Source of the DNA: Pseudoips prasinana | Lineage: Eukaryota > Arthropoda > Insecta > Lepidoptera > Nolidae | DNA: 64,000 nucleotides | Assembly (NCBI GenBank): GCA_951640165.1 | Contig: OX621252.1 | Span: forward strand, 13,238,501-13,302,500 | Direction of reading: 5' to 3' | Shown: positions 23,001 through 32,511 of the stretch, one piece after another | Numbering within the stretch: position 1 is the first letter of the stretch | Layout: every line of letters starts with the position of its first letter | Made by a program: the position numbers and the translations under genes | The notes under the pieces: model-generated | Database searches by the model: none | Told to the model about the DNA's origin: nothing | The model's input: the letters and a program-made list of their open reading frames with translations, nothing else

Positions 23001-26000
23001 GAGTCCTCCTCCTCTCTTCGGACTTCAGATAATCCTACAATATCCCAATGTAACCTGCTCAGTTCTTCCTCCAGTTCGGTTATCTTCTCGTCGGACCGCA
23101 GTGTTCGTGTGTTAAACGTTGCCAGGGCCAGAGGTCGTCGTTTTTGGTAACGTGGAATCTGCCGGGGATTCTTAGCACCCCCTGCCCTGCCGTAACCACG
23201 GCTGTTACCACGGCTGGGAATAGCAGGGCTGCCGGGGACTGGGGGCCGCGGTTTAGTTGTGTCCATCATTTGAGGGGATTTGCCATAATCGCCACGCTTG
23301 GCAGACGGGTTGGCGATCGCAGTAAGGTAAACATGGTACTCAGGAGAACGCTGCTGCCCGTTCTCTGGTGTATATATTTCCCTCGGGACGACTTTTACGT
23401 CCCCCCACGGGATGAGAGGGGGTGGTGATATTCTTAGGCCGTCACCACACAGCAATTAATGTTAGTGGTATGTAATGGTGGATTGATGTTGGTTTCCCCT
23501 ATGGAAACAAAAAACTCATTTAAGATATTGGCCACTTTCTTAGGCTCAGAAGTTTCGACATTGTTTGTGCATAATGTTATATTAACTTTGTCTTTTTTAA
23601 TTTTTTTATTAGTACGTTAGTTAATTATACTCCACATTGTCTTAACTTTATTGTTCGATGTCATCATTTTATTTTTGTAATGAAATTTTTTAGAGGTATT
23701 TATTGTGGTTTTTAATACTTTTTCATATTTTTATAGAATTTGGTTAGGGTTGGGTTATTAGATTTACTTGTAAAAATTTTGAGTAATCTTTTATGTTTAC
23801 AAGATTTCTTAATACCAACAGTTAACCAATATTTTTTAAATGATCGTTTTAATTTTATTTTACGGAGAGGCATGTATTGATTTAGAATATTAACAAGTGT
23901 GTCATTAAATGCTTTGTAATTTTGATTAATATTATTTCCCTTTATTATTATTTCAGCCCATTTAATTTCCTGTAGTTTAGTTTTAAATATCTGTACGTTT
24001 TCATTAGAAAATAATCTTTTTTTAATAATCCATGAAGCTACCGTTGGTTTTTGTGTTAATACGAGGTGTAAAATAGTGCTACTGTGGTCAGAAAAGCCGT
24101 AATCTTCTACAGTTGTATACATGTTTGTGTACTCAAAATTGGTAAATATTAGATCGAGACATGTTGAGGTAGATGATGTGATACGTGTAGGTGTGTTCAC
24201 ATGTTGTGTATACTTGTATTCATGCATAAGGTTTAAAAAAGTTTTTGATTTTATATTATTCGAAAGTATATTAATGTTAAAATCACCTCCTATAATAACA
24301 TTTAGTTTCGAGGATGTTTTGTTAATGTATTTTAAGATTGTGCCTAATTGTTGATAGAATACTTCTTCCTCTCTTCTATTCCAATAAATATCTAATTCAT
24401 CTTCTTGTACAGGTTCCTCACTAACACAATCTTCCAAGTCTACATTTAAAATTGCTTTTATCGATTAAACGTTTTTTCGTGCAGAATCATTAAAAAATAA
24501 AGATTTTGTCATAAATTTTCACAATAACAATTTTGTACGGAACCTTCTCATATTTCTACGATTCAACAAAATCAAAATATCCGTACTGAGCCTATAACAG
24601 AATTTGCAAGACCATTATAAACCAATGTTTTCTTGTTCAGGACACCACGGATATAGTTTTGGATACTAAGTATATTATATTAAACTTTTATAAGCGTGTT
24701 AAGATTATAACGATATTGGTATATACCACTATATAACCGCTCCATTTTACTGATAATTGTTCTATAAAGTAAAAGAGAACGGCAGAATTAGTATCGCATA
24801 CTTCGGTTGTTGGTCAGCTATATAATTTGTACCACTTGTTAAGACAACTAAGGTATTGATTTTAATGTAAGTATAATATTTTTAGAACTTGGGATTAATT
24901 AATAAAATCAAAAAGAATATTTCAATTATTTTCAATAAATAAACGTTATAAAATCGTAAACTAAACGCAGTTACGTTTAAAGAAATTGCCATGAGAAAAA
25001 TAATATAAATGTCGAAATTATAATTAATTATTTATAAATGGGAACAACATTACATATAAATCATATAATTATAGACTTATTTATTATACTTAAGAAAGCA
25101 CAGTAGTTGCATTAAATCGAAATAATTAATGATTTAGAATAGGAACGATTTTCGTCGTCAATATTTTTTTTGTTCATGGCAATTATTTATTGACAGGCAA
25201 AGACAATCTGTCAGGTATTTATTGCTGTTTTTATTAGACATGCGAAATATAGCTCACTGAAAAGAAAAGAGAGATATAGCTCTTTTGATCAAAAGAGCTA
25301 TATCACTCTTTTAGCTCTTTAGCTCACCGAATAACTCTTTAAACTCTCTAGTTCTTGCGAGCTACAGATCAAATTGAATCGCGCGAGCTTCGCGCGAGTC
25401 AAACGAGACAAACGGCTCAGCGGCTCTTTGGAATGTTTGAAGTTCTTTAGTTCATTTAACTCAGTTGCGAGCTACAGATAAAATTATGTAGGTCCATTAG
25501 ATTATCTATTACTAATAAATATTAAACTACTTTGAAATGAAAGCCAATGATTTTCCTTCATACTTGAACAGGCTAATTAACTAAAATGCGCTTAGCATGC
25601 GACACAATAATTCACGATATTCCGCCAAAACAGTACATAACTCACTTAATATACATACATTCATATATATGTCATACTTATGGCAAAGCGTTACAGCATT
25701 TTTACTTTTAAGTCGATAGCCATAAGATATGTTTTACAATGACGTCTTGCCGTCGAGCCAAAGAGTTGATCAGTGAGCTAGTACGATGCGATGCGAAATC
25801 GTTCGCTCGGGGAAGTTCGGACACTATAGGCCGCTGTCGGCATCTCGGTATCGCTCGGCAATACTCGGTAGTCCATAGAGAGTGGGTGAGCTAAATGAGC
25901 TAGTGAGCTAGTCCGGGAATCAGTGAGCTACTGCGAACTAGATTGTGATTGAAGAGCTAGTTCAATTTTATCTCTCATTCGCGAGCTACCCATGTCTAGT

Positions 26001-29000
26001 TTTTATTATACATGTCATCAATTTAGCAAATAATCTTGCAGATATTACGTGAGTTCAGCATCAGTTCCTCCGTGCTATATTATATATCTGTTGACAGTGG
26101 ATTCACGAAAATACGCTTTATCATTTAATTAAAATGACGAGTTTGCAATGTGTTAATTGCAACATTCGTTTGCCCCGACTAAGAAGACAAGCATTATCCG
26201 AAGAGAGCGAAGTTCTCAATAAACCCAATGTTGCTTTGTGCTATGTGATAATTATTGTTTGGTACTTATAAGAAGATATTCTTAGATGAAGTAATACTAA
26301 GGATAAATCAATAATAATATCAATCAAATTAATGTAGTTACAAAAAACAAAGAATCTATTGTTTTATTTACCTCCACTAAAAACCTCATATATAACCCCT
26401 CGCAACCTCACACAAATGTACACTGGGTTATGAACTATGTAATTAATGGAAATAAAGACCTTTTCATTATTTCAACAAATAATAGCTTTTTGCATCTTCC
26501 TAACCTAACTCGCGACCCGTTTAGGGTTTTCGGGACAGGTTCGGAATAAATCCATGTAAAAAACTATAAAAAGAGCTAAGACATTTACTTTATCAACATA
26601 ACAATGTTTATGTAATAATAATATCTAGGGACAATGTCACACAGATCATCCTAGCCCCAAACTAAGCAAAGCTTGTACGATGGGTACCAGGCGACGATAT
26701 ACATACTTATATAGATAGATACATACTTAAATACATAGAAAACATCCATGACTCAGAAACAAATATTCGTGCTCATCACACAAATATTTACACTTACCGG
26801 GATTCGAACCCAGGACCACCAGCTTCGTAGGCAGGAACACTACCAACTAGGCTACGGTGTAAATATAATATGTAACAATCTTCATTGGTACACTAGTTAA
26901 CACTCATTGCCGCATCAGTAGACAGACTTTGATATTTACAGTATCTTTATTACTTAGGCAGTAAGAGTGATTTTCGAACTGCAATGTTTCCACGGTCATG
27001 GGTTTGACCCACAGATTACCAAACGTAACCTAAAAATAAAACTGGCTATAACTTTTATATCCCAAGTTCTAAAAATCTAAGAAATTAAAAATGCCTTTTC
27101 TATCACATTAACCACCAATTAAAACATAAAATATCCCGTAACACGAAATTTTACTAGCGATACAAGAGTCTCATACATTTTTGCCGTTTACCTTTATAAA
27201 CCATTATAAAACCAAGTAATAAATGCAAATAGTATCCAGAATGTTTAGTTCTGTTTATCACTCTTATTGGTGTACTTTACTTATAGTGGTTCTATAATGT
27301 TTCTTGTTAGTAGTAATAAGCATAGCTTACCAGTTTATCTGCTCTTGAGTGCGTTTACACCCTCGCGATACTTATATAGGTCACCCAAGCTTATATTTGA
27401 CCTTTAATTTCGGCCTTTAAGTAATTATAAGTTAATGTATAGGAGGAGATATACTATAAGGCCCAACTAACTTCATGCTTTCTATTATAAGCGATGCAGC
27501 AAAAACTAGAACCCTTAAGAGAACATTAAAAGTGCTGGAGTCCTATAACGTCTGCACTATAGGATAATTTTGCTGCTTGGGATGGTAGTTGCTGATTCGG
27601 TTTTCTCATTTTTGAGATCCGCTCACGCTTATCCGGAGTAAGCACCGCCCCTGTCGCCTTACTGAGATAAGAAGCTTTCCCGCAGTCCCGCTAAACACGT
27701 AGTACAATCAACGACACGAAAGTATTCCTACGCTTGTAGTATGAAAACCACTCTTACTAGCTTCGTAGTAAAGACGCTCTCAAAGTACCTACCTACATAA
27801 TCCATAGACGTGGCGTCGACTGTGCCTGTTATCTGTGGTAGTACTATATTATATTGTGTTACATGTAACGTACGTCAGTAGGATCTTATTGGTTTCTCGC
27901 TGCTCTTTCTTCGCGAAGGCAACAGCTTCTTCAATTGTGTTTCCACATAACACGACATCAGCGCCGAGATCCGAGCATCGCTGCGATTGAGCTGATGGCA
28001 CATGGAGAGGAAGCACAGCAGTCACCTAGTTAGTCAGGAGTTATCATTTTTAAGCTTAACCAGCTAATTATGATATTTTTTTATTTATCTGGAACGTAAT
28101 ACTACACTACTATCACATAATACCTACTAGGGATGGATACTAGTCAACGGCTAGAAATTTTAATACTCATTAACTTTTTGTTAATATAAGTATACTGGTT
28201 GTACGTTGTAAGTTTATGTCACCGTAAAGTTGTGAATACCGTTCGTTTATAATTATCTTAGCGAGATTGTGAACTGTCGGAAGATTGTAAACCGTAACAC
28301 ACCAACTGCTTACAAATTAACTCGTTTCGCTCGCTCGCATACGCGCCTTAATGGTAACAGTTCTAACCTAAACTTACTTTAAAAACAGTGCATTTTTAGG
28401 GTTCCGTACCCAACGGTATAACAATAAATAATAAAAAACAAAATAAAATTAATATTTAAGGGGGCTCCCATACAACAAACGTGAATTTTTTGTGCCTTTT
28501 TATAGATAATGGTACGGAACCCTTCGTGCCCGAGTCCGACTCGTACTTGGCCGGATTTTTTGCAATGTAATATATTTGTTGAATCAGTTTCAGAACGCAG
28601 CCGACTACTAAAACAACAAACAAATATTTTAAGAATTAAATTAATTGCTCAAACTTATTGCATGGAACGGCTTTCTATATCAAAAATAACAACGCCATCT
28701 CTGATTCATGACAGCAGACTACACCCATCTAAACGATTCATCCTTATCCTGAAAAATATGCGTCCCGTTATAAAATGGTATAAAAGTCGACAATAGATGA
28801 TGATGATCCGCATGGGTAGCTACCACCTTCATATTAATTCCGGCGCCAAGCAGCTTATACACTTATCTACAGTGTTTCGTCGTATGTATTGGGGCATAGC
28901 ATTATTTCTCTTAAAGAGCTGCCTGACTGAGGAACGTCTCCAATTAATACATTTTTGTACGGATGGTGTTGCAGGAATTCACCCCGGTGAGGGCAGATTG

Positions 29001-30928
29001 AGTCGCAAAGCTTAGTCATAACTAATGGATTTTTAAATAATTAGTAGTTATAAGACTAGCTTTCCCGGCAGAGATTCTACTGGCCTGATGTTCTCCCGTC
29101 ACGAATTGCGCTGTCGGTTTAACTTACAAAGGCTAAGATCTTATACATCAAAAATACCTTTCGTCTGTATCTCTGCTTAAGGCTGTAGCCCCACAAAGAA
29201 GCAGTTTAACATCCATAAGGTAATGTGTGAAATTAGAACTTGTCTAAATAGAGCAGATCCAGAATATCGAAGTATTGAAGCTTACGCACTGGTACTCCTA
29301 GCGTGTTCCCGTGATACGCAGCGCCAATCGCCATGTTTGCACAGTGGGAAGTCACGATGATGCCTTGCTGGGAGCTCTCCAGCCCGTACCCCAGTAATGC
29401 GTTGCGAATGCCGCGCTCCACACAACTGTTTGGACAAATGCACTACAGCCAAAACTAAATGATAACATCATTATTGTATTATTCATGGAGAGTTTCCTTC
29501 CCCCATCGGAAAACGACCGACTAGACAGCTAAAGTGGTTTAGTTTCTGAACGTGTCCGTTTTTGGGAGGGCATTGCTTTCGTTCCCACCATTAAACAACA
29601 TGTTTTTATGCATTGTAGCGGTTTTAAAACATTACACACACAATATTGATAGCATTTGCATATTTGATTATTAAAAAATAAAACAGGGCACGTTTGCAAA
29701 AGTACCCATACATATTACCCCTAGTTATGTATTCCTTCGGGTACCTAATTATAAGAAGAAAATCTCCTATATAATATTATGTTATTTTACCTTCCAGTAT
29801 ACTGCAAGTTCTCACATTTCAAATAGATGTTGTAGTCCATAAACTTACTAATTTTTGCTTCCTGAAAAAAAATCGTAGTTAAAAGATGCTTTTTCATTCG
29901 CTTAAAAAGACTTTCCTTCGCCGATGTCCATATTCTGGGCTAAACTTATTGGTGGCTAAACGATTAAGATCCGAGGCAGTAAAACATATCGGCTCGGTTT
30001 TGGTGTCCCCAATTAGTGAGGTCGAATTAGTAGAAACACATGCACATTGAGATCACGGCTTTAACCACACCATATTTCCACGACACAGCTACTTAGTAGC
30101 TATGACCTACTCCTATGATAAGGTCCTCCGAAGTTATTTGGTAAGCGTCTCAACTCGGCGGTTGACTTTCTTATTTCTGTTAATACAACCAAATCAAAAT
30201 TTAAGTATCAAATAGAATGTCTATTGGTGCTGCTGATCTTTCTCGATTTGATACAATTGCCATGACTTTCTGATTTCCTGTAATTCCAGTTTACATTACT
30301 TCGTACTTAGTTCTATATACGGTATAAGATAGAAAAAAAAAATTCAAGGGATTCTGCAATTTACTTTCTCTAGGCTTAAAATTTGAGGAGCATCAAATCT
30401 TTGATGTAAAGTTAAGAAAGGCTTCGAACTCAATTTCATGTGTAAATACAGACCTATAACAAACTGCACGTGTGGCGCAGCGGCTTAGACAGTCGCCTCG
30501 CCGCTTCGTGTCGTGGGATCGAGTCCCGCGCCGGACAATTATTTGTGTGACCCATAAATAGTTGTTCTGAGTCTGGATGTAATTTGTGTCCGTCTGTTAT
30601 ATGTTTGTAAAGAACCCCGCGGCACAGGGATAAATTCCCTAATGCGGGCGTTGTGCTTTAAAAGATGAGAAAAAAAAATTAATAAAGAAATTACTAACAC
30701 ATAGAGGTGTATGTATTACGCCTCCCTCGATTCGGTCAGCAGCTTGTTTAATTTCATTAAATGTCAAAATATGTGGTTGTTCACTGATCATCAGTTCTGA
30801 ATCCTCCTGCGTAAAAGGTGCCTTTAATATATCTTAAGCAATTATCACATTTTCATTTTAAATCTTTAAAGAAAACATAAAACCAAAAAAACCAAGTATA
30901 AAAATTGTTCGGTACTTACTCGTATCAT
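8031..30928 (-). CDS. TD1: threonine/serine dehydratase-like protein lacking the PLP lysine, ten exons
   Basis: Ten exons on the minus strand give one 429-residue frame: 30920-30928, 30699-30806, 29791-29861, 29290-29425, 27874-28025, 14277-14439, 13615-13770, 13145-13281, 8734-8959 and 8031-8162. All boundaries are GT-AG and phase-consistent. The fold is type-II PLP (threonine ammonia-lyase/serine dehydratase family). Motifs include KCENLQYTG, the glycine loop VAGGGLLAG (GGG about residues 192-194), and a C-terminal ACT-like region from about residue 335. The expected active-site motif G-S-F-K-x-R-G reads G-S-C-V-E-R-G, so the Schiff-base Lys is Val at about residue 65. The following loop reads TSHCANMA, where the family has SxGNH. 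It is therefore probably not a dehydratase enzyme, although the frame is maintained. It is a tandem paralogue of TD2. Introns hold many transposons, the largest being about 13.4 kb. The first coding exon encodes only M-I-R and is the least certain. Confidence 0.85.
9196..9456 (-). repeat. tRNA-derived SINE, family A
   Basis: The tRNA-like head is at the high-coordinate end. On the minus strand it has an A-box-like TTGGCGTGGTTGGCAAATG and a B box GGTTCGATTCCC. The body carries ATTTGTGTGCACGAACATA, and the tail end includes GGATCAGATGGCCGTGTGT. Other copies lie at 9771/13071 (split), 26628-26868, 45965-46040, 55853-56100 and 58192/61405 (split). Confidence 0.75.
10040..10165 (+). repeat. Left subterminal repeat array of the DUF7869-type transposon
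   Basis: Five degenerate units share ATTGCC followed by TTTGTT or a relic of it: ATATTGCCTTTTTAAAG, GAATTGCCAAATAACC, ACATTGCCGACTTTGTTTG, GATATTGCCGAATTTGTTTT and GAGATTGCCATGTTTGTTAC. They resemble transposase-binding subterminal repeats. Confidence 0.65.
10444..12640 (-). pseudogene. DUF7869-like (RNase H fold) transposase, two exons, one frameshift
   Basis: Exon 1 (12546-12640) starts MECLASPSISGKTRKRK and holds the conserved HPENWKQN block. Its donor joins in phase to the acceptor before 12174. Exon 2 continues with a Lys-rich region, a helix-turn-helix-like part around ITVCQKAFLGILNITKHRVQ, and then HYCRGHYERR. One frameshift (net minus one base) at about 11640-11660 separates this from the core read from 11655 down to 10444. 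The core has SFDCEKNLPLP, YSRQLYLYN, IADGCPGQNKNS and GHSFIPPDRVFAHVEKD. The Asp of FDCE, the Asp of ADGC and the late Asp/Glu of PPDRVFAHVEK are candidate catalytic acids of an RNase H fold. It would act in the nucleus on the element ends. Proteins of this type are usually listed only as DUF7869 or uncharacterised. Without the frameshift the product would be about 610 residues. Confidence 0.75.
12770..12983 (+). repeat. Right subterminal repeat array of the DUF7869-type transposon
   Basis: Four units in the same orientation as the left array: GGATATTGCCATATTAGATT, GGATAATGCCGGGTTTGTTA, GGATAATGCTGTCATTGATA and, as part of the terminal repeat, GGATATTGCCGCCTTTGTTA. Confidence 0.65.
13311..13393. 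repeat. 23-bp palindrome plus extra direct copy
   Basis: The arms 13311-13333 and 13341-13363 are perfect inverted repeats around a 7-base loop. The right arm sequence (TATTCTACAATTTACGGATT) recurs directly at 13372-13393. A second, imperfect hairpin follows at about 13420-13475 (CGGAAATCATAAATTTGATC and its complement). This looks like MITE debris in a TD1 intron. Confidence 0.6.
14655..14706. repeat. Perfect ~23-bp hairpin
   Basis: TTTTTCACAGAGTGCCGTGA begins the left arm, and the complementary right arm ends at 14706, with a 5-base AGTAG loop at 14679-14683. It lies in the large TD1 intron. Confidence 0.7.
15641..15806 (+). repeat. Two diverged tandem copies of an ~83-bp unit
   Basis: The units begin at 15641 (TATAGTTGGACTATGTTAAA) and 15724 (TATAGTTAGACCACGTAGAA). 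Each runs through CTATTTxCTCxCGCGAAGCx AACTATxAGCGC to AATGGAACCAAxCACGACAA. They directly precede the unrecognised spliced ORF and may belong to the same element. Confidence 0.6.
16303..16953 (+). pseudogene. Unrecognised spliced ORF with an internal stop, probably transposon-borne
   Basis: A short exon (16303-16320) preceded by TTTGTTTAG ends in ATG followed by the donor GTAATG. It joins in frame to an acceptor (TTGTTTCACAG) before 16446. The result is a 99-residue frame beginning MNRDQDQISEMPTVSRED and ending at a TGA (16740-16742). The same frame continues beyond the TGA (KEDIKTIIPNQNALYEIQ...) to about 16863. After a one-base shift it gives RFKQGRKRRCRHVMRNLREL and then ELEEFETNTFIQNF with a TAA at about 16953, followed by AATAAAG. 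That pattern is a decayed coding exon. Upstream, GATAAAG followed by GTAAGT near 15898 could be a non-coding exon donor. I do not recognise the family. Confidence 0.4.
17433..18456 (-). pseudogene. LINE reverse transcriptase, C-terminal piece
   Basis: Motifs in order are SIPQGSVLGCFLFLVYINDL, the catalytic ILFADDISI (FADD), LEINYNKTKIITF, LLGVEIDSHINWKPHVDKI, and the LINE C-terminal region with AWLKYGIILWGNSTDAHSLF. The stop is at 17433. About 335 codons are open. It joins 19716-20263 across the Jockey-like insertion. Confidence 0.85.
18462..19710 (+). mobile_element. 5'-truncated Jockey-like LINE inserted in the CR1-type LINE
   Basis: This 1249-bp insert is flanked by ATACC direct repeats (18457-18461, 19711-19715) and ends in about 22 A residues. 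Its open frame runs to the stop at 19209-19211. It encodes the reverse transcriptase thumb and C-terminal region, with VLNASKTKIIHVHS, TYLGLIVDNRFNWGFHVDSV and a C-terminal WLKYG-like segment (ESIIAYGATSYG). It is opposite in orientation to the LINE it interrupts. Confidence 0.82.
19716..20263 (-). pseudogene. LINE reverse transcriptase, N-terminal piece
   Basis: Motifs: KKSHGFDELPPYLIKQ, FEEGIFPNLLKKSIIKPIHK, NYRPIALLPTASKIIEKAMY, and AFRKNRSTELAVYKF. They represent the fingers and palm start of a LINE reverse transcriptase. The frame continues into 17433-18456 after the Jockey-like insertion. Confidence 0.85.
20274..23453 (-). mobile_element. Near-full-length RTE LINE with 10-bp target duplication
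   Basis: AATTAATGTT occurs directly at 20264-20273 and 23454-23463, flanking a 3180-bp element. The 3' end has the TGATGA microsatellite tail typical of insect RTE elements (20274-20291). The 5' region is GC-rich, unlike the surrounding DNA. It interrupts the CR1-type LINE between its endonuclease and reverse transcriptase parts. Confidence 0.88.
20293..23455 (-). pseudogene. RTE endonuclease-reverse transcriptase ORF, one frameshift
   Basis: The frame from 23455 covers a Pro-rich leader and the start of the endonuclease: LALATFNTRTLRSDEKI, DIVGLSEVRREEED and GGVGFIVHKSL. A frameshift lies at about 22850-22880. The next frame carries the rest down to 20293: IQVYAPTSTYSDD, FTVVMGDFNAMLGK, RSDHRLVRG, reverse transcriptase with NYRPISLLSHVYKLFSRVI, GFRKGYSTIDHIHTL, CLAFVDYEKAFDSIE, LRFADDIVVMAE and YLGHTIQLG, then the C-terminal RPPTRWTDDLVRVAGSRWM. 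Such ORFs are often misnamed craniofacial development protein 2-like. A single frameshift in about 1040 codons implies a recent copy. Confidence 0.88.
23464..24437 (-). pseudogene. LINE endonuclease piece (5'-truncated) and linker
   Basis: The main frame (23712-24437) has NVIIGGDFNINILSNNIK, TCLDLIFTNFE and YGFSDHSSTILHL, the second half of an apurinic-like endonuclease. The linker towards 23464 has at least one stop or shift, then EPKKVANILNEFFVSIGETN, which leads into the reverse transcriptase piece. The N-terminal endonuclease part is absent. Confidence 0.8.
24446..25234. other. AT-rich intronic DNA of TD1
   Basis: No coding exon seen. Around 24700-24860 there is an ATATACCACTATATAACCGC stretch loosely like 27290-27330, which may be an old repeat. 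Confidence 0.4.
25235..25998. mobile_element. Non-autonomous hAT-type element with 8-bp duplication
   Basis: GTTTTTAT occurs directly at 25227-25234 and 25999-26006. The ends are short inverted repeats (TAGACATG at the left, CATGTCTA at the right). The interior near both ends is packed with GAGCTA/TAGCTC words, probable subterminal repeats. The 8-bp duplication and TA-G start fit hAT. No transposase is present. Confidence 0.75.
26007..26627. other. Intronic DNA of TD1, nothing recognised
   Basis: No exon or clear repeat seen. Confidence 0.4.
26628..26868 (-). repeat. tRNA-derived SINE, family A
   Basis: The body contains AATATTCGTGCTCATCACAC and a head with CGGGATTCGAACCCAGGACC, whose complement holds the B box GGTTCGAATCCC. 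This is a well-preserved copy. Confidence 0.75.
27495..27575. repeat. Tiny inverted-repeat element (about 80 bp)
   Basis: GCAGCAAAA at the left and TTTTGCTGC at the right enclose about 60 bases. The right flank, read inverted, matches the sequence at 15463-15483, suggesting a dispersed family with GCAGCAAAAT ends. Confidence 0.4.
28395..28565 (-). repeat. Dispersed repeat with GGTTCCGTACC and CGAGTCCGACTCG motifs
   Basis: It contains AGGGTTCCGTACCC, GGTACGGAACCCTTCGTGCC and CGAGTCCGACTCGTACTTGG, and ends near GCCGGATTTTTT. The same motifs, inverted, occur at 62404-63045. Confidence 0.6.
28566..29289. other. TD1 intron between its 4th and 5th exons, nothing further recognised
   Basis: Short open frames here have no recognisable domain. 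The exon at 29290-29425 begins immediately after. Confidence 0.4.
30468..30672 (+). repeat. tRNA-derived SINE, family B
   Basis: The head has an A-box-like GTGGCGCAGCGGCTTAGA and a B-box-like GGGATCGAGTCCC. The body has ATAGTTGTTCTGAGTCTGGA and TCTGTTATATGTTTGTAAAG. It ends in an A-rich tail. Confidence 0.75.
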
Positions 30929-31364
30929 GGTAGTTTTAGTGTAATGTTGAATAAAGTAAAAAAATAAGAAGTAACAAGATAAAATGGGGTTTTCAGTTAA
31001 CTCTGCAATTTTAACCAACAATTTTAAATTAATTATTTAGGTTAGTGATAAAATAATGACAGATAGGTACTGAACAGTAGTTGACGTTCTATTTATAACG
31101 CTTTTCTTGCCGACATAGTGCTTACCTATATTATCTTTGGTCGTATAATAAAGCACTGAACACAGGTTCTTAAAAGAATTGATATTTTTTTCAGTATTAT
31201 GTGCTGTTGTAATTTGGTAAGTGTAGGTAACTTTGGGGAGCGTCACGTTGCCTTATCGTTCTGTAAAATTTCAGTTGAACACGACCAAACTCTGACTAAA
31301 ACCCTGTCTAAGACTTTTAACTATTCACTTGAACTACAAACCATCATCTAAATCACTCATCATA

Positions 31365-32290
31365 ATAGATGGATGATACCCTGAGCTGGCAAAACCAAAT
31401 TGCCTGCGTAAGTAAGTAAATAACCGGAATTTTGCGCTCTCTGTACAGACTCAGAAAATTCTTGGCAACTGAGACCAAAGTTACGCTCGTGCAGGTCTTA
31501 CTCTTTCCTATAATCGACTATGGTGATGTGTGCTACTTCGACCTGAATGCAGATCAACTCAATAAACTAGACCGTCTTCTGAATAACTGCATTCGATTTA
31601 TATTCAATCTCCGTAAGTATGATCATGTGTCTACTTACCGTGATCAACTAAATTGGATGCCCATTCGGCATCGAAGAAAGCTAAGGGCTCTCACTACTCT
31701 ATTTTCATTTCTTAACTCTCCTACTTCTCCTGCTTACTTAGCTTCCCATTTTCAATACCTTACTTCTAACCATAATAAAAATTTTCGTTCTTCCTATAAC
31801 CGCCTTTTACAATGCCCTTCTCACTGGACTAACTTTCTCCATTCTTCGTTTTTCGTACAATCTGTACTTCTATGGAATGCGCTACCCCTTGAAATCAGAA
31901 TGGCTAAGACTCGATACACGTTTAAAAATAATATCCGTAAGTACTTTCTTAGTACTATTAAGGCAGAATCATCTCCACAATAATATTTGTATGTATATGT
32001 TATTATATATATTATTTATATTGCAGTATATATATATTTTATATATTCATATATAATATTTATATGGATGTACTCTCCGTTATGTGAAGTTTCTTCTTAT
32101 TCTTTCTTTTTTATTTAGTAATATGTTTTGTATGTCTTCTTAACTTGCTTTGTCCTTTATCGAAATTTATAGTGCATCTACTATAGTTTTGTCTGCATCA
32201 CCCAAAGGTAGACTGATAGATAATGCCTACGGCATTAAGTCCGCCTGTGTACTTAATGTGCATGAAGTTTTAAAATAAATAAATAAATAC
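31365..32290 (+). mobile_element. 5'-truncated LINE, reverse transcriptase C-terminal fragment
   Basis: The frame 31432-31983 encodes 183 residues of a CR1/Jockey-type C-terminal region: SLYRLRKFLATETKVTLVQV, LFPIIDYGDVCYFDL and LLNNCIRFIFNLRKYDHVS, ending ALPLEIRMAKTRYTFKNNIR. Coding similarity extends a little upstream to about 31365. The 3' end is an AAATAAATAAATA tail at 32272-32290. It lies between TD1 and TD2. Confidence 0.8.
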
Positions 32291-32511
32291 GTAAGCACGA
32301 GTTCGGTTAACTGCTAACGTCTAACTGATTGATTATTTTAAAACTAAATCACTCCTTTGGTCATATAAACATGAACAAATTATTAATTGAATAATGTATC
32401 CTGCACACAAAAAGAACTTGTAAATTGCTAGAAATTGCCGTTATTCTAAATACATCTGAATATGGTAGCATTTTTAGAACTCCTCCTAATTGAGTGCCTT
32501 TGTCTTAGTAC

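Larger units (their letters stand above)
17064..24445 (-). mobile_element. CR1/Jockey-type LINE, 5'-truncated, split by two later insertions
   Basis: The three coding pieces 23464-24437 (endonuclease and linker), 19716-20263 (reverse transcriptase N-part) and 17433-18456 (reverse transcriptase C-part and C-terminal domain) lie in order on the minus strand. Reading runs on when the two insertions (20274-23453 and 18462-19710) and their target duplications are discounted. The 3' end carries a short tandem tail, AATACTC repeated on the plus strand at 17064-17092. The 5' limit near 24445 is inferred. The element lies in the largest TD1 intron, in the gene's orientation. Confidence 0.8.

Noticed and set aside
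20501..23428. Several plus-strand frames over the RTE element
   Set aside because: Shadows of the minus-strand RTE coding sequence, which has clear endonuclease and reverse transcriptase motifs.
28509..29015. Two adjacent plus-strand frames (95 and 72 codons)
   Set aside because: The first begins inside a dispersed repeat, and neither shows a domain or splice signals.
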